A DNA stretch of 64,000 bases from Polytrichum commune (lineage: Eukaryota > Streptophyta > Polytrichopsida > Polytrichales > Polytrichaceae). A model generated the notes under the pieces. The model did not search any database, was not told where the DNA came from, and was given only the letters and a program-made list of their open reading frames with translations. Every line of letters begins with the position of its first letter. The stretch's first letter is position 1. The translations under genes were made by a program, and so were the position numbers. The stretch spans positions 11,158,001-11,222,000 of the forward strand of contig OX485803.1 of NCBI GenBank assembly GCA_950295325.1. The letters run 5' to 3'. Shown here one piece after another: positions 1 to 10,570 of this stretch.

Positions 1-440
1 CACATATACAACCACAATCAGATATTCTGAATTCTGAGTTAAAGTGAATATGCATGGTAAAGCTGGATCATGCAAGAATCCGTGTGAAATCATAAAGTCT
101 CGGAGTATGTGATACCACATTCTGCCGGCTTGCTTTAAGCCGTACAAGGCTTTGCATATTCGTAATCCGAGAAATTTTCTGGGTGAGGAGGTAGGCAATC
201 TTGGTAGGAAATCTGGAGGGGGTGAGATATACAAAAGCATATCCAGGTTTCCATACAAGTACGTTGTTACAACATTCATGAGAAATATTTCAAGGCCGAA
301 ATGAACTGTGAATGCTAACATGTACATGAATGATGTGATATCCAGGACGAGAGGATCTGTTTGATCGAAATCCTCTCCCGGTCGTTGTGAGAAACCTTGA
401 GCAACAAGGCGGACTTTAAATCTGAGCAACTTGCCGTTTG
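1..440 (-). pseudogene. copia reverse transcriptase, partial
   Basis: The minus-strand translation reads QGFSQRPGEDF, then DITSFMYMLAFTVHFGLEIFLMNV, then the diagnostic LRICKALYGLKQAGRMWYHI. These match the palm/fingers part of copia reverse transcriptase. The catalytic YVDD box and RNase H would lie to the left of base 1 and are not in the window. The region between about 440 and 860 holds the variable linker between integrase and reverse transcriptase and is frame-shifted. Confidence 0.8.
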
Positions 441-863
441 CGTCAAATTTCCTGGAAAAATTTAGTTTGTCGCCCACTAGGGGTTTTGTAAGTTCAGTGG
501 ATACCTCTCTGAATACTTTGTGCTTCCTGAGAGAAGCGTATTCAATTTCGAGAGCTTTGCTCCATTCTGGCCATTCAGATGAGGCCTTAGCATCGGCTAG
601 TGAGGCTGGATCCGGGGCAACTTCGGTGTTGAATGTCGTTCATTGTACTTTGGTTAACTTGGATGTCAATGGGGCCAATCTCTTGGTAGGTAGTACATTG
701 TCTGTCCTGGGTAGTGGGTTCTGAAGTACTCGAGGGCCCGAGTAGAATCCATCTGGAATATGGTCCGTTAGATCTTTAAGGTTAATGAAATTGGTTACTT
801 CGGTGTCGGCCAAAGCGGTTCGGGGGTCCGGGTTTAAGGTCAATATTTCTGGAGCCTTCAAGT

Positions 864-1969
864 TTAGTGGTGTTGGTTTGATGGTTCGGTCAATTGGTGG
901 GGCGGGAAATATATTTTTGATAAACTTACAGTTGATTTACCGGCTTTGAGGACGGCTTCTGTCTTTGGGTCCATATATCTGATGATACTAGGAGAGTCAT
1001 ATCCGAGGTATATGGCTTTGGACCTGTGAGTACTTATGGTTTTTCGTTGCGGTTTGGGGACAGGTACCCATACATGGCACCCAAATACGCGTAGGTGAGT
1101 GATATTGGGTGGCCGGGCGGCAAGTAATTCATATGGGGTCTGCAGGTTGAGTAATGTAGGTCTCAAACGTAGGAGGGTTGCGACATTTAGGACAACATGG
1201 CCGCAGAATGAATCTGAGAGCTTAGCATGGATAAAGAGAGGCCTGGAAACTAACTGTACTTTCTTAATGAAGGCTTCCGCAAAACCATTTTGCAAATGCT
1301 CATAAGGTGCAGAGTAGGTGAGGGTGATACCTCATGCGGTACAATAATCTTCAAATGTATGTAACCTGAATTCCAATGCATTGTCCATTCAGAGAAACTT
1401 GACATGGTATTCAAGAAAATGGTTTTTATAGCGTAATATAATTGCAAGAATTCTGGAAAATACAAGGTTTCTGGTGGTCAAGAGGGCTACCTCTAAATGG
1501 CTTCTTGAAGCATCTATGAGGACCAAGAAGTATCGGAATGAACTTGAAGGTGGGTTGATAGGTCCGCAAATGTCACCTTGAATTCGATGAAGCGGTGGTG
1601 GTAGTTCGGTGGGGAGCTGCCACTAGGACGGCCTCTTGATCATCTTGCCTTGAATGCATGCTTCATAAGGGGTTGTTTTGTTAGCATATGCGGTGGTGAG
1701 GTTATGACCAACCAGGAGGGGGAGCATCCTCCAAAATATAGTAGTGCCAGGATGCCCAAGCCTTTTATGCCATATATCTGAGAGGGCAGCCTCCGTGAGA
1801 TATAGGCCAGTTTTGCCCGGGCTAGATTGCGGGCTCTCGTACTAAGACCTCTCTCCCGTGCAGCCAGGCTAACCTCTTCCTTAGCCCTAGGGGCGGGGCT
1901 AATCACTTTGATAGCGATCTCATATAGGCCATCGACTCCCGCTATAGCGGTGGCGAGGGGCCTCTGCCC
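864..1969 (-). pseudogene. copia integrase, degenerate
   Basis: Reading from 1969 downwards, frames change, but the parts come in order. The pre-integrase block reads DIWHKRLGHPGTT and then CIQGKMIKRPS. The catalytic core has GDICGPI (first Asp), FLWMDNALEF (second Asp; normally D-N-G) and HLQNGFAEAFIK (Glu). A TGA stop interrupts the core just before GITLTYSAPYEH. The C-terminal block HRSKAIYLGYDSPSIIRYMDP is the usual copia integrase end. Integrase would insert the element's cDNA into chromosomes. The readable catalytic triad with only a few breaks suggests fairly recent decay. Confidence 0.8.
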
Positions 1970-3004
1970 CTACCGGAGTTCGAGCGCCTCTTCATCATTC
2001 TCTATCTTGGTAGAGACGTGGATTCCATTTGCCCTTAGGTCCCGGTAGCTTATCAGGCTCCGGGGGGCATCGGGAGCATACATAGCGTCCCGACTGGTTA
2101 TCGGGTAATTCCTGGGAAACAAAACAGTTGTTGTACCTTCTTTAAAGGTTATGTTTTTCTGCCCCGCTATTGTGGTAACGTGGCTAGTTCGCCAACCTAT
2201 GTTACCAGCTGAGAACGAGAAAAACATCAAACTCCTCAAAACGATATGTGTGGATGCGATGTCCAAGAGGGCAGCCTCCATACCTTGAGTCATTGGAGTT
2301 GTAACAGTCATGTAACTCTCTACATCCGCATTGAAAGGGGATGGAATTAAGACTGCATGAGACTCTCTATGTTGGCTACGTAACTTCTGTAGCTCTTTAT
2401 ACATCTCAATTATGTAGGCCGATGCTCGGCAGTCCCTAACATAGTGGCATGGGCGGTCACACTTGTGGCATGAAGATGAAGTTTGCTTTGAAGCTTTGTG
2501 TTTTGAAAGGACATACCTCTGTTTCTGGTCTCTAGGCTTAAATTTGAATTGCCTAAGTGGAGGCCGATGCTTAAATCCTCTCGGCAATCGGCGTGGAGCT
2601 TCCGAAAGGTGGACAGTCGGCACTCCATTTGATGAGCCATCAGCTATCATGGCGTGGATCTCACGTGCAGGTCTGGCCTCTGCATTTTTAAGTAAGATAT
2701 GCTGGTGGTTTTCTGCAAGTAGGAGGTGGGACATCAACTTGATGTGCTTAGTGAAATTCATATTCCGGTATTTCTGTGCAAGAATTGTAGTAGCAGGTGG
2801 GAAGGTGGAGAGAGTCTTATCTATCAATTGTGTTTCGGTGACTTGCTCGCCACACAAGCGGAGTTGAGCGGAAATGCAATGAAGCTCCGCATTGAAAGAA
2901 AGCAAATCAAGAAAATCAAGTGCTCTGAGATTAATCCAATCAAGTGCCTCAGGCAGGAAGATTGTTTGCTCGTGATGAAATCTGTCATGCAGTTGGGTCC
3001 ACAA
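1970..3004 (-). pseudogene. copia gag (C-terminal) plus protease fragment
   Basis: A 344-codon stretch. Its first half matches the UBN2-type gag region of copia elements (alpha-helical capsid segment). It is followed by a basic linker and a CCHC zinc knuckle reading CHKCDRPCHYVRDC, the nucleic-acid-binding signature. About 55 residues further on, the segment ALLDIASTHIVLRS occupies the position of the aspartic protease active site. Plant copia elements usually have D-S-[AG]-[TS]-T-H there, so the catalytic D-S pair is D-I here, likely inactive. The last part (SRDAMYAPDAPRSLISYRDLR) is typical of the protease C-terminus. No ATG is convincing as a start, because the element reads as a broken polyprotein. 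Confidence 0.8.
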
Positions 3005-3022
3005 GTTAGCGGAATGATCTAC

Positions 3023-3232
3023 TTAAATGTATTGTTGTCTCAGGGATGGATCTATATGCATTCGTAGAATAAGCAGCGTTTGACATTTGAGAACTTTAGG
3101 CCGACCTTCGGCCGTTTCCTTGTTTAGATATATTGTTAGTTCCTCAGCACCTAAGACTATTTTGGCGTCATTTGCCCATTCTAGGAAGTTCGAGCCATCT
3201 GGAGCAAGAGGCCTGAACTTAAGTGGGCCCAT
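3023..3232 (-). pseudogene. copia gag, N-terminal fragment
   Basis: The 69-residue reading begins MGPLKFRPLAPDGSNFLEW, resembling the start of copia gag proteins, where a 'L-x-DG-x-NF-x-x-W' block is usual. It ends at a stop just before the larger gag block at 1970-3004, which continues in another frame. Gag would form the virus-like particle packaging the element's RNA. Its position as the first coding block after the expected 5' LTR fits a full-length element that lost its LTR or diverged there. Confidence 0.65.
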
Positions 3233-3260
3233 TCACGGTTGGGGTACTACTTTTGGGCGT

Positions 3261-5447
3261 CTAACGGAAAACGGACTTTTTTGGATAACTTCACATGCTT
3301 GGTATGCTTAGATTTGTATTGTGAAGCATATTTTGGATCATACCTACATTTCATACTCCATATCGAGTACACTGACAAAGTTAATTTAGAAGGAATAGGA
3401 TCATCTAAGATATCTTTTTGATTCCTTAAAGGACATTCATGAGTGTTGTCTTAATTGTTCACCTTAGGATCAAGGAATGAAAAGGACAACAAGAATCAAT
3501 CGAAACGATCCCAAATTTTTTCCTCACAATCATCGTTCAAGTGTGTACCAATAGCCAAGTATGTATTGAATACCAATTGCCCAATTTTACATGAGGCACC
3601 AAACATGGCCAAAAATACATATAATTACGGCCACACGTAAAAGGAATGTCTAGTATTAGAATTGGACAAAAAAATTATATGAACGGACACATGACACTTA
3701 TACCAAGGTACTAAGATGCAAAACAAGAAATAATTGACCTCCAATGCACACCTAAATAGCAAAAAAATGCCATTGATGTGGCCTAGGGTTTAGGGTGATT
3801 ATTAAATAATAATAATAATATTTCTTGATAAAGATTATAAACTATCTACTTATTTATGTAAAATTTATTGATCAAATAATAGTAAATCATGATAAAAACC
3901 AAGATCAATGCGACATAGTCCTTAAGTCCTTTGTCCCAAAAGTAGTACCTCAACCGTGAATGCCCCCAAGTGCTTTAAGGAAGCTAGTATCTGCTGGAGG
4001 TCTATTGATTGTAGCCATAGCTACAATTTGGTTCGAAGGGGATGCCATACTGAGGCGACTTTTAGTGCTGATGTATCAAGATGAGCTACATTTATGTAAT
4101 CTGATGCAAGACTTGTACTAGAGTGATGATATTTTCTGGTTTCGGCCTATAATGGTCTATTGTGATTGATTGGAGCAACTTAAGTATACAAATATACTCT
4201 GATCTAACAAAATGAAGTTATGTAGGTCTTAGTCTATTTTGATACCATTTCAGACTTCATAACCAAACTAAAACGAAAGGTTGTGAGCGGCAGATCAAGT
4301 GTGTATCCTACTAGTTGTGTAAGTGTGGGCTTGATCTAAGATTCTAAGTTTGATAGATACAGATATGAGTTCATAAATCAGCTTAGAATCAAGTCTAGAG
4401 TTTGTGAATAAGAGAGAGAGTGAGTATGAAGTTTTATCCGAAGTCAGAGTGCGGCGACAGAGCGTTGTGTCCGATGTTGGGTAAGAGGTCTCTCGGATGA
4501 TCTCAGCAACTGTAACTCCGATGGGTGATTGCTGCAGCAGCAGGACCGGATGATGGTTGCGGCAACATCAACTTGAAGTTGTGGCGATGTCTGCAACAGC
4601 TTCGGTGGTTGCGGTGGTTGCAGCGGTGGCTACAGCAGCAAAGGGGTTGTTGTTGTTGCGGCAGCAGCAACTTGCATCTAATATTCTCTCAGTTGTTGTC
4701 TAAGGTGGCTTCTAGTCTTCTGATACTAGAAGTGACTTGATCTAGAGCTAATTAGAAGCAAAGATGATGCTAGATCAGAGTTTCCGCATGGTGTTTGCGG
4801 AGGAGCTAGATAGTGTGAGGCCAAACCCACCACCCTTAAGCGTCCTAGTCCGGGTGATGGTTTTGAAACTCGCATGTGTCACACCAAAAGTAGCAACATA
4901 ATATATAAGTCCCATCTCAATGAACCCCCAACTTCTCTTAAGTCATGATGTTTTATTAATGCAATTTTCTTGAGTGGGTATAGCATTGGCCGCCTCAAGG
5001 GTCCATCCCACGGCCTTAGCTACACATGCTCTTAAGGACTTCCCTCTTGAAACCTTGGTTATGGCCGTTGATTCTTCACTAGTGCTCGTCACCTCGCTGA
5101 AGTTGTGACTTGTTGATTCCATGTGATGAGTACACAAGTGTTAAAAAATACTCATCACTCTCATCACTTAGCGTTACATCCTCTTCCGCAATTCTTCGCC
5201 ATTGACTCCCAAGTTCGTTCATTCTTCGCCATGGCACCTTTAAGTGCTTGATTACAATCCCAACAACTTAACTACAAGTTCCCCCCTTTGATATCACCTT
5301 ATGATGCCTTGTAGTCAACTCCCTAGCTAAATGCTCATTACCTAATTAGCATTAGGTAATATTCTTATTAACTAACTATGACCCAATCTAATGTCCCAAC
5401 TGTCTAACTTCTGAACCCAATACTGTATTTCCAACAACTAACCTTCT
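3261..5447. other. Gene-poor stretch, no recognised coding sequence
   Basis: AT-rich DNA with a short (AAT)n run near 3806-3820. Bases 4525-4690 are unusually rich in CAG/GGT-type triplets (Gln/Trp or Leu/Gln-rich in translation) and give a 71-codon frame, but with no domain or splice context I do not call a gene. A TE origin (long terminal repeat or untranslated part) is possible but I could not show matching ends. Confidence 0.4.
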
Positions 5448-5667
5448 GACTAAATATTGTATTTCCAGCAACTAAACACTGTATTTCCAGCAACTAAATA
5501 CTGTAATTCCAGCAACTAAATACTGTATTTCCAGCAACTAAACACTGTATTTCCAGCAACTAAATACTGTATTTCCAGCAACTAAACATTGTATTTCCAG
5601 CAACTAAATACTGTAGTTCCAGCAACTAAATATTGTATTTCCAGCAACTAGATATTGTATTTTCCAA
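5448..5667 (+). repeat. 22-bp minisatellite, about 10 copies
   Basis: About ten head-to-tail units of 22 bp. Twenty of the 22 bases of the common unit are AACTAAATACTGTATTTCCA, followed by GC. Units differ at a few positions (C/T at unit position 8, A/G/T near position 15). Two diverged relatives lie just upstream (about 5415-5447). There are no unique spacers, so this is a minisatellite and not a CRISPR-like array. Confidence 0.95.
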
Positions 5668-7835
5668 AGCTCTAAGAGCTCAACTCCTTAGAGGAGAGAG
5701 AACTTTAAACCCAACATGAATGTGGATGCTACAATTCTAAATGCCATGATTCCAAACACTATAAATCTAAATATCATGAATCTAAATTATATAAGTCACA
5801 TACAACAAGCTAAGCTCTAAATGTCTCAACCAAAGACTACTCCTAACAAATGTCAAACTAACTTCAAGGTGAATTAATTTTGGTTTTTCACCTTGAGACC
5901 TTGCACGCACATGTGCTTCGTTCTTGCTTCCCACACCCACACTTATAACACGTGGGGTGCCAAAGAGCACGAAGGAAAAATGATGAGAGAGTGAAGAGTG
6001 AGGGTTTATATAGTGAGTTGAGAGGGAGTAGGTGAGCACCCTCAAGATAAGCCCTTGTAATCATTTCTTACTTTGTAGGCTCTCATCCTATCTTCTAAGT
6101 CTTTGCCTCTTAAACTAACAACATAGATCCTAATTCAAACATTTAAACCAAGGAACTACCATTGGTTCACCACTCCCTACGCTCACCTAACTAAGGAATT
6201 TTCTTCACACCCCTAACTTTTAATCAACTACTTCACACGAGCCTAAGGTCTAAATATAACTTCATTCAAGCTTCATTTTTTATTTTTTTTTGTGAATAAT
6301 CATAAAACATCAAAACATAACTTCTAATGGTTTCGAAGAGTTAAGAACACATGTGAGCACCATTTTGGGCTTACAAATAGCAAGAAGAGAGCGAGAGAGA
6401 GAGCGTATGAGCAGGAATGAGAGAAGAAGAAAAAATTTGAACTAGGCAAGTGTATTGAGCGATCGTGACTGATGACGTGTTAAAACTAGATAGTAGTTGG
6501 GTAGAGTCAATGTGATTGGTGACCTGCAAGGGCCATGTGTAGATATATATATTCGTTGTATTAATTACAGTAAAGGGGTGTAGCCGCCATTTTTAGCCGC
6601 CTACGGCCTAATCAGTTTAGCCTGCCTATACTATCTTTAATTACCTTGATTATACCCTGGACCCACATACCTTGGGGGTAGTTCAGCTACCTGGACGGTT
6701 GTGCAGCTACTTAGGAGGTAGTGTATAGGTCGTCGGGCTATGCTAGCTATAGGCTACCTTAACATTCACCTCTACTCCACAAAGGATATGGTACAAAAGA
6801 AGGACGATGTTCACCCCTCTTAATCCCCCCCTCCCCCACTAACGACCTGGAATTGAACACAAGCCACAAATTTTAACCCCTCAATGCTCAAGAGGCCTAG
6901 TATGGGTCTATGCATGCACAAAATATATGTATCATACTATATGCTTCCATTTTTAGCAAATTGTGTCAAAAGTAATAGTACCTAAAACTAACTCATTACC
7001 CAAGTGTAATTTTCAAATTAGTTATAAACATATGGGTTTATATTCACAATGTGGGTGCCCTAAGATGCACACGCACACACACACCACACATGCACATATC
7101 TATTCATCTAACTATCTATATGTATGTATGAATAATATTTTGACTATCGATGTCACATATGAATATGTTCAATATTGTCCCTTTGACATCACATAACTTC
7201 ATAATGTACTCAATAAAGTTTCAAACCCATGAGTTTACATAAAAACTATGATGTTAAGACCAGGTGAGGCTCATAGATATTGTGTTCATAGGTTGTACAT
7301 TGAACACCTTGGTCCTTTAAGGGTTAAGGTATGCATGCCTCGCTTGGTTATTTCGCTTTATCATACACCTATAATTTAGTGGTGCATCCAAAGTTAAGTC
7401 CATGACCACGTCAAAAATGTGTTATCGAAATAGAAATTGATGAGTCCAAAGTGGATCCAGTTGTTAAAATATCAACCAAGTCATATTGGAATTTTCAATT
7501 CGATTTATTTAGTTCCACCAACACATCCACCACAAGATGAAGCATAAATTGTAACTAAAAGGTTGTAGCTTGATGGTACCAATAGGCATCCTCCACTTGG
7601 AAACATCCAATATTATTGGCATATAATACAAAGACTGCTCCATTATTTTGACCAAAAAAAAGGCAACAAACAAAATGGAACCGCAAGCTAACCAATGGTT
7701 GTAAATCAAATGCAATCATCAAACTTTTTGAGTTGTTTATGTCGATTGATGTGCATAAGTGGCATGTATATTATAAACGAAAAAACACGTTAATGAAAAA
7801 TAGAAGAAAGCCATGGGATAAAGAAAAGCTGTAAG
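5668..7835. other. Intergenic, with a diverged dispersed repeat and a CA-rich run
   Basis: No gene recognised. Bases about 6870-7360 resemble about 44170-44490 in the same orientation (shared phrases such as 'TTTTTAGC.AATTGTGTCAAAAGT' and the later 'TTGTACATTGA'), so both are old copies of one dispersed repeat. A CA-rich run lies at 7067-7090. Bases 6555-6780 contain repeated GCTACCT/AGGTAG-type words but no clear element ends. Confidence 0.4.
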
Positions 7836-8115
7836 TTGAGGTGCAAGGAGAGTCGGTAGGCTTGATCAATGGTCGGGGAAAACCGACGGCTAGTTCATTA
7901 TCAGCCGATGGATTTCCCCTCATGGCCGGTCCAATTTTCCAACCATTGGATGGCATTTCGACTGTAATTTCAATCCTCCGGCAATTAGCCGATGAACTAG
8001 AAAATGTCCCGGAAATGTAGCCGATTCTTCTTGTGAGTTACTGGATTTTAGCCGGAAGAAGTATTCAAATATTGGCCGATACCCGGGAAATGGTAACCGA
8101 TACCCTCCGGGTCAT
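7836..8115 (+). repeat. Cluster of GCCGAT words (left flank of hAT remnant)
   Basis: GCCGAT occurs at 7904, 7988, 8019 and 8075, with close variants (ACCGAT at 8097, CCGACGG, GCCGG) between them. A second cluster follows the transposase remnant at 8745-8895. The longer phrase GGCAATTAGCCGAT at 7980 recurs as GGCAATTGGCCGAT near 8802. hAT transposons carry short subterminal repeats bound by their transposase, so I infer that these clusters may be subterminal regions. That is not proven, because I could not place the element's ends. Confidence 0.4.
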
Positions 8116-8201
8116 GAGCATGGGTATCTGTGGGTTTAGGGTCAGAGTGGATGGATCTTACTTTTGCAGATGTATGGACATCAATTTCTTGATCTCAATC
8201 T

Positions 8202-8516
8202 TTGAAAGTGAAGTATTCTAACCTTATGATTCTTGCTGAGATTGCTAAGTGCCAATGTGTGAGTACTGCAACATGTGAAAGGGCGTTTTATGTTCAAAAT
8301 ACTATTAAACAAAAACTTCGTAATCGAATGTCTACATCTAACTTAGAAAGTATGACGCGTGTTGCTATAGAAGGCCCGGACAATGATTTTGATGACATTC
8401 TAACAAGTGCTCTAGATCTTTGGAAGGATGCTGCTAAGTTTCGCTATTTGTATAGCAATCCAAAGCGCTATTTGTCTGGAGCATCTGATGATGCACTTGA
8501 GGAAGTACCCTAAACC
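8202..8516 (+). pseudogene. hAT transposase C-terminal dimerisation domain, remnant
   Basis: An uninterrupted frame of about 100 codons (first ATG at 8226). It contains CVSTATCERAFYVQNTIKQK, then LRNRMSTSNLE, then RVAIEGPDNDFDDI and AIELW-like LTSALDLWKDA. The order 'C-E-R-x-F-x-x-x-N-x-I-K-x-x-L-R-N-R-L' is the hallmark of the C-terminal dimerisation region (Dimer_Tnp_hAT) of hAT transposases, especially the group close to animal ZNF862-like proteins. The catalytic RNase H-like part is missing upstream. Either this is the last exon of a deleted transposon or it was captured. GCCGAT-rich DNA flanks it on both sides. It is small but lacks stops, so recent origin or selection is possible. Confidence 0.7.
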
Positions 8517-8744
8517 TTGAACTTTTTGAATTATGCAACCTTTCCATGACCAAATCCAATTACTTCTATGAAGAATCGGGGGACCCTTGGCCTTCAAGTG
8601 GTGAAGGCATTGCTAGGTTCAATTCCTGCCAAGGATATTAACTCTTCAAATTTAAAGTTTTGAACATGCCTTTTTTTTCACTTATTCAAGATTTTGTACT
8701 AAGAAATGATTTTTAATAAAAATTAATAAAAAAATTAAACAATT

Positions 8745-8895
8745 AGTGCCGATATGAATTCCATTTAATCGGATATTGGCCAATGAAAATATGAAAATAT
8801 AGGCAATTGGCCGATTGATTTTACAAAAGACCGGCTCTTGCCGATGTAAATTGGAAAAAATCCGACCCTTCGTAGCAACTACCGGCAATTAGCCA
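8745..8895 (+). repeat. Cluster of GCCGAT words (right flank of hAT remnant)
   Basis: GCCGAT occurs at 8748, 8810 and 8840, plus AATCGGAT, ACCGGC and GGCAATTAGCC variants. They are in the same orientation as the left cluster, which is unusual for plain inverted termini. This could mean tandem subterminal repeats or a rearranged copy. Confidence 0.4.
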
Positions 8896-10210
8896 CTAAG
8901 GCTTCAAAAACTTCCCGAACTCTAGGCTTGATTGAACCATTATTAAGAAATGTCAGGTAGCAGTAGTAATATGGCTACACGAAGATGAGGACCTTGATTA
9001 AGCAGAAAAGGTCAGTCTGCAAGTTCAAAACCCTTGCTTTGCAAAACACACTTCCAAACATTTAGAAACATGTCTTGGCATCCTGTTAACAATCCCCAAT
9101 CGGATGTATGATTTAGAAGAACACATGTTTGCCAACAATTCAGCCAATTCTCTTATTATCCTTTGTAAACAATAGCTGGAAGCAGGGCCTCCACGTTGTT
9201 TGATGAATTTTCACGAGATGCCTTGATGTACTTAATGTAAAATTAAATTTATATTCATACTGAAAACTCAACACAAATTCAAATTGGGCATAATTAGGTG
9301 TTACTTACATGTGTAGAAGTTGACTTGTATCTTCTAAGTCATTATGAACTTGAAGAGTGACTTCTATACTATGGGATACGACATTGTTTGCCCATAGTTA
9401 TGGGATATGGTTGGCATGTCATGGTTGAGGGGACCTCATTTTTGACAGGCTCTTAATTTTTTGGCCTTTCCATGTGACATGCATTCTTTCAATTTTGCTT
9501 TTCTTTCAATGAGCAATTTTGATTACATACTTCATTTGGCTTTCTTTTGGCTTGTGACGGGTGCAAAGAGAAGCCTTGCTAGGAATGACCGATCCGAGAG
9601 AACCTACCCAACGTAAAGAAATGGATTGATTCCATTTCAGCAAGACCTTATGCCACCAATGATCGGTGTGGTGTGGTTTATGACGCCATAATGCCTTGTC
9701 ACCTACAAGCACAAACGGGTGGTTCACCTATATAAGGGACAGAAATTAACAAAGGGAACCAACCCTAGTTCTTTACGCAATAGAGGTCGTTTTACCTCTA
9801 TAGTCTTTTATTCGAGTTCTTATAGGGTACATTCTACACTCCGTAATATCACACTTGTGGCAACCAAAGTGCACGTGATATTACAAAGTTCTATAGTGTT
9901 AACATGGATGCGTGATAACCATGCCACTTTAATATAGGGAAATCGATAAAACTCCCTATTTTCTCTATATTAGCACGTGTCATCGACCCTATAATAAGGA
10001 TTGTAGGAGGATTGCGCCACAACACAAGCACCCGTGTCATTGAGGCAATGTGAATGGGCCTTGTGTGGTTGTGAGCATGGTGCATCCGGGCCGTTAATCC
10101 ACCAAGGCCCATCCAAGGGCCTCAGTGGTCCTAGGTGGTGGGGGGTGGTGCTTGCCACCAAGGCGGGGTATGCTCGTCAAGACCCGAACATTTGAAGTCT
10201 CCCGTTTGAT
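8896..10210. other. Intergenic, with a dispersed repeat shared with 47.4 kb
   Basis: No gene recognised. Bases about 9829-9925 match, in inverted orientation, about 47355-47452 (shared words TGTGGCAACCAAAG and TAGTGTTAACAT), so both are copies of one repeat. The palindromic word GGGTGGTTCACC lies at 9718. The remainder shows nothing I can name. Confidence 0.4.
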
Positions 10211-10213
10211 TTT

Positions 10214-10570
10214 CTAATTGAGGCCTCGCCTTATTGCAACTAGGTGGGTGCCTTTTTCAATCGAATAGATCGAGCGAGACCATCGCGACTTGCTACGCAT
10301 GTACAATGTTGAACCTGAGTTTGCTTCGAGTGTCAACCGGTGTAGTGTTGAGCGAACAAGTTTTGACAAGGGTTGGGCTCCTACCAATGGTTGCTTCAAG
10401 GGACTTTGTGAGTTTTGTGGAGGACTTGCAGCAATGTTCCCAAACACAATGTTGTCGAGGGGGACTTCTCCATTATTGAGTGGAAAAAGAACGACTATCG
10501 ACAAAATCTAACGGACTTCTCCCTCGAAGGAATCATATAGGCAAAGCAATACAAACGTTTGCACACATTG
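10214..10570 (+). pseudogene. Decayed transposase-like fragment (probably hAT-like)
   Basis: Three plus frames carry coding-like text in sequence. One frame reads RMYNVEPEFASSVN, another MVASRDFVSFVEDLQQC, and the third GDFSIIEWKKNDYRQNLTD followed by FSLEGII-stop-AKQYKRL. The last block resembles, by memory of the family, the near-C-terminal region of hAT-like transposases in plants and oomycetes ('DFS-I-x-W-E/K-x-D-x-x-R-x-x-L-T-D-x-S-L-E-G-I-x-H-x-K-Q'). At least two frameshifts and one stop break it. The assignment is tentative; that it is a relic of a once-coding sequence is more secure. Confidence 0.45.

Larger units (their letters stand above)
1..3260 (-). mobile_element. Ty1/copia LTR retrotransposon, internal region, decayed and cut by window edge
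   Basis: Read on the minus strand, the domains follow copia order: gag, protease, integrase, reverse transcriptase. The zinc knuckle (C-X2-C-X4-H-X4-C), a pre-integrase block, the integrase catalytic region and the reverse transcriptase motif YGLKQAGRMWY are all readable. Frameshifts and stops separate the blocks, so the polyprotein is not intact. I found no LTR or primer-binding site at the 5' end near 3260, and the 3' part lies left of base 1. Order gag-PR-IN-RT distinguishes copia from Ty3/gypsy, where RT comes before IN. The superfamily is certain; the family is not assigned. Confidence 0.9.

Noticed and set aside
2463-2867. Plus-strand frame of 134 codons
   Set aside because: Antisense shadow of the copia gag region.
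4525-4740. Possible Gln-rich coding exon
   Set aside because: Triplet-rich but with no start context, domain, splice partners or downstream exons.
5448-5667. CRISPR-like array
   Set aside because: Units are contiguous with no unique spacers and the DNA is plant nuclear; it is a minisatellite.
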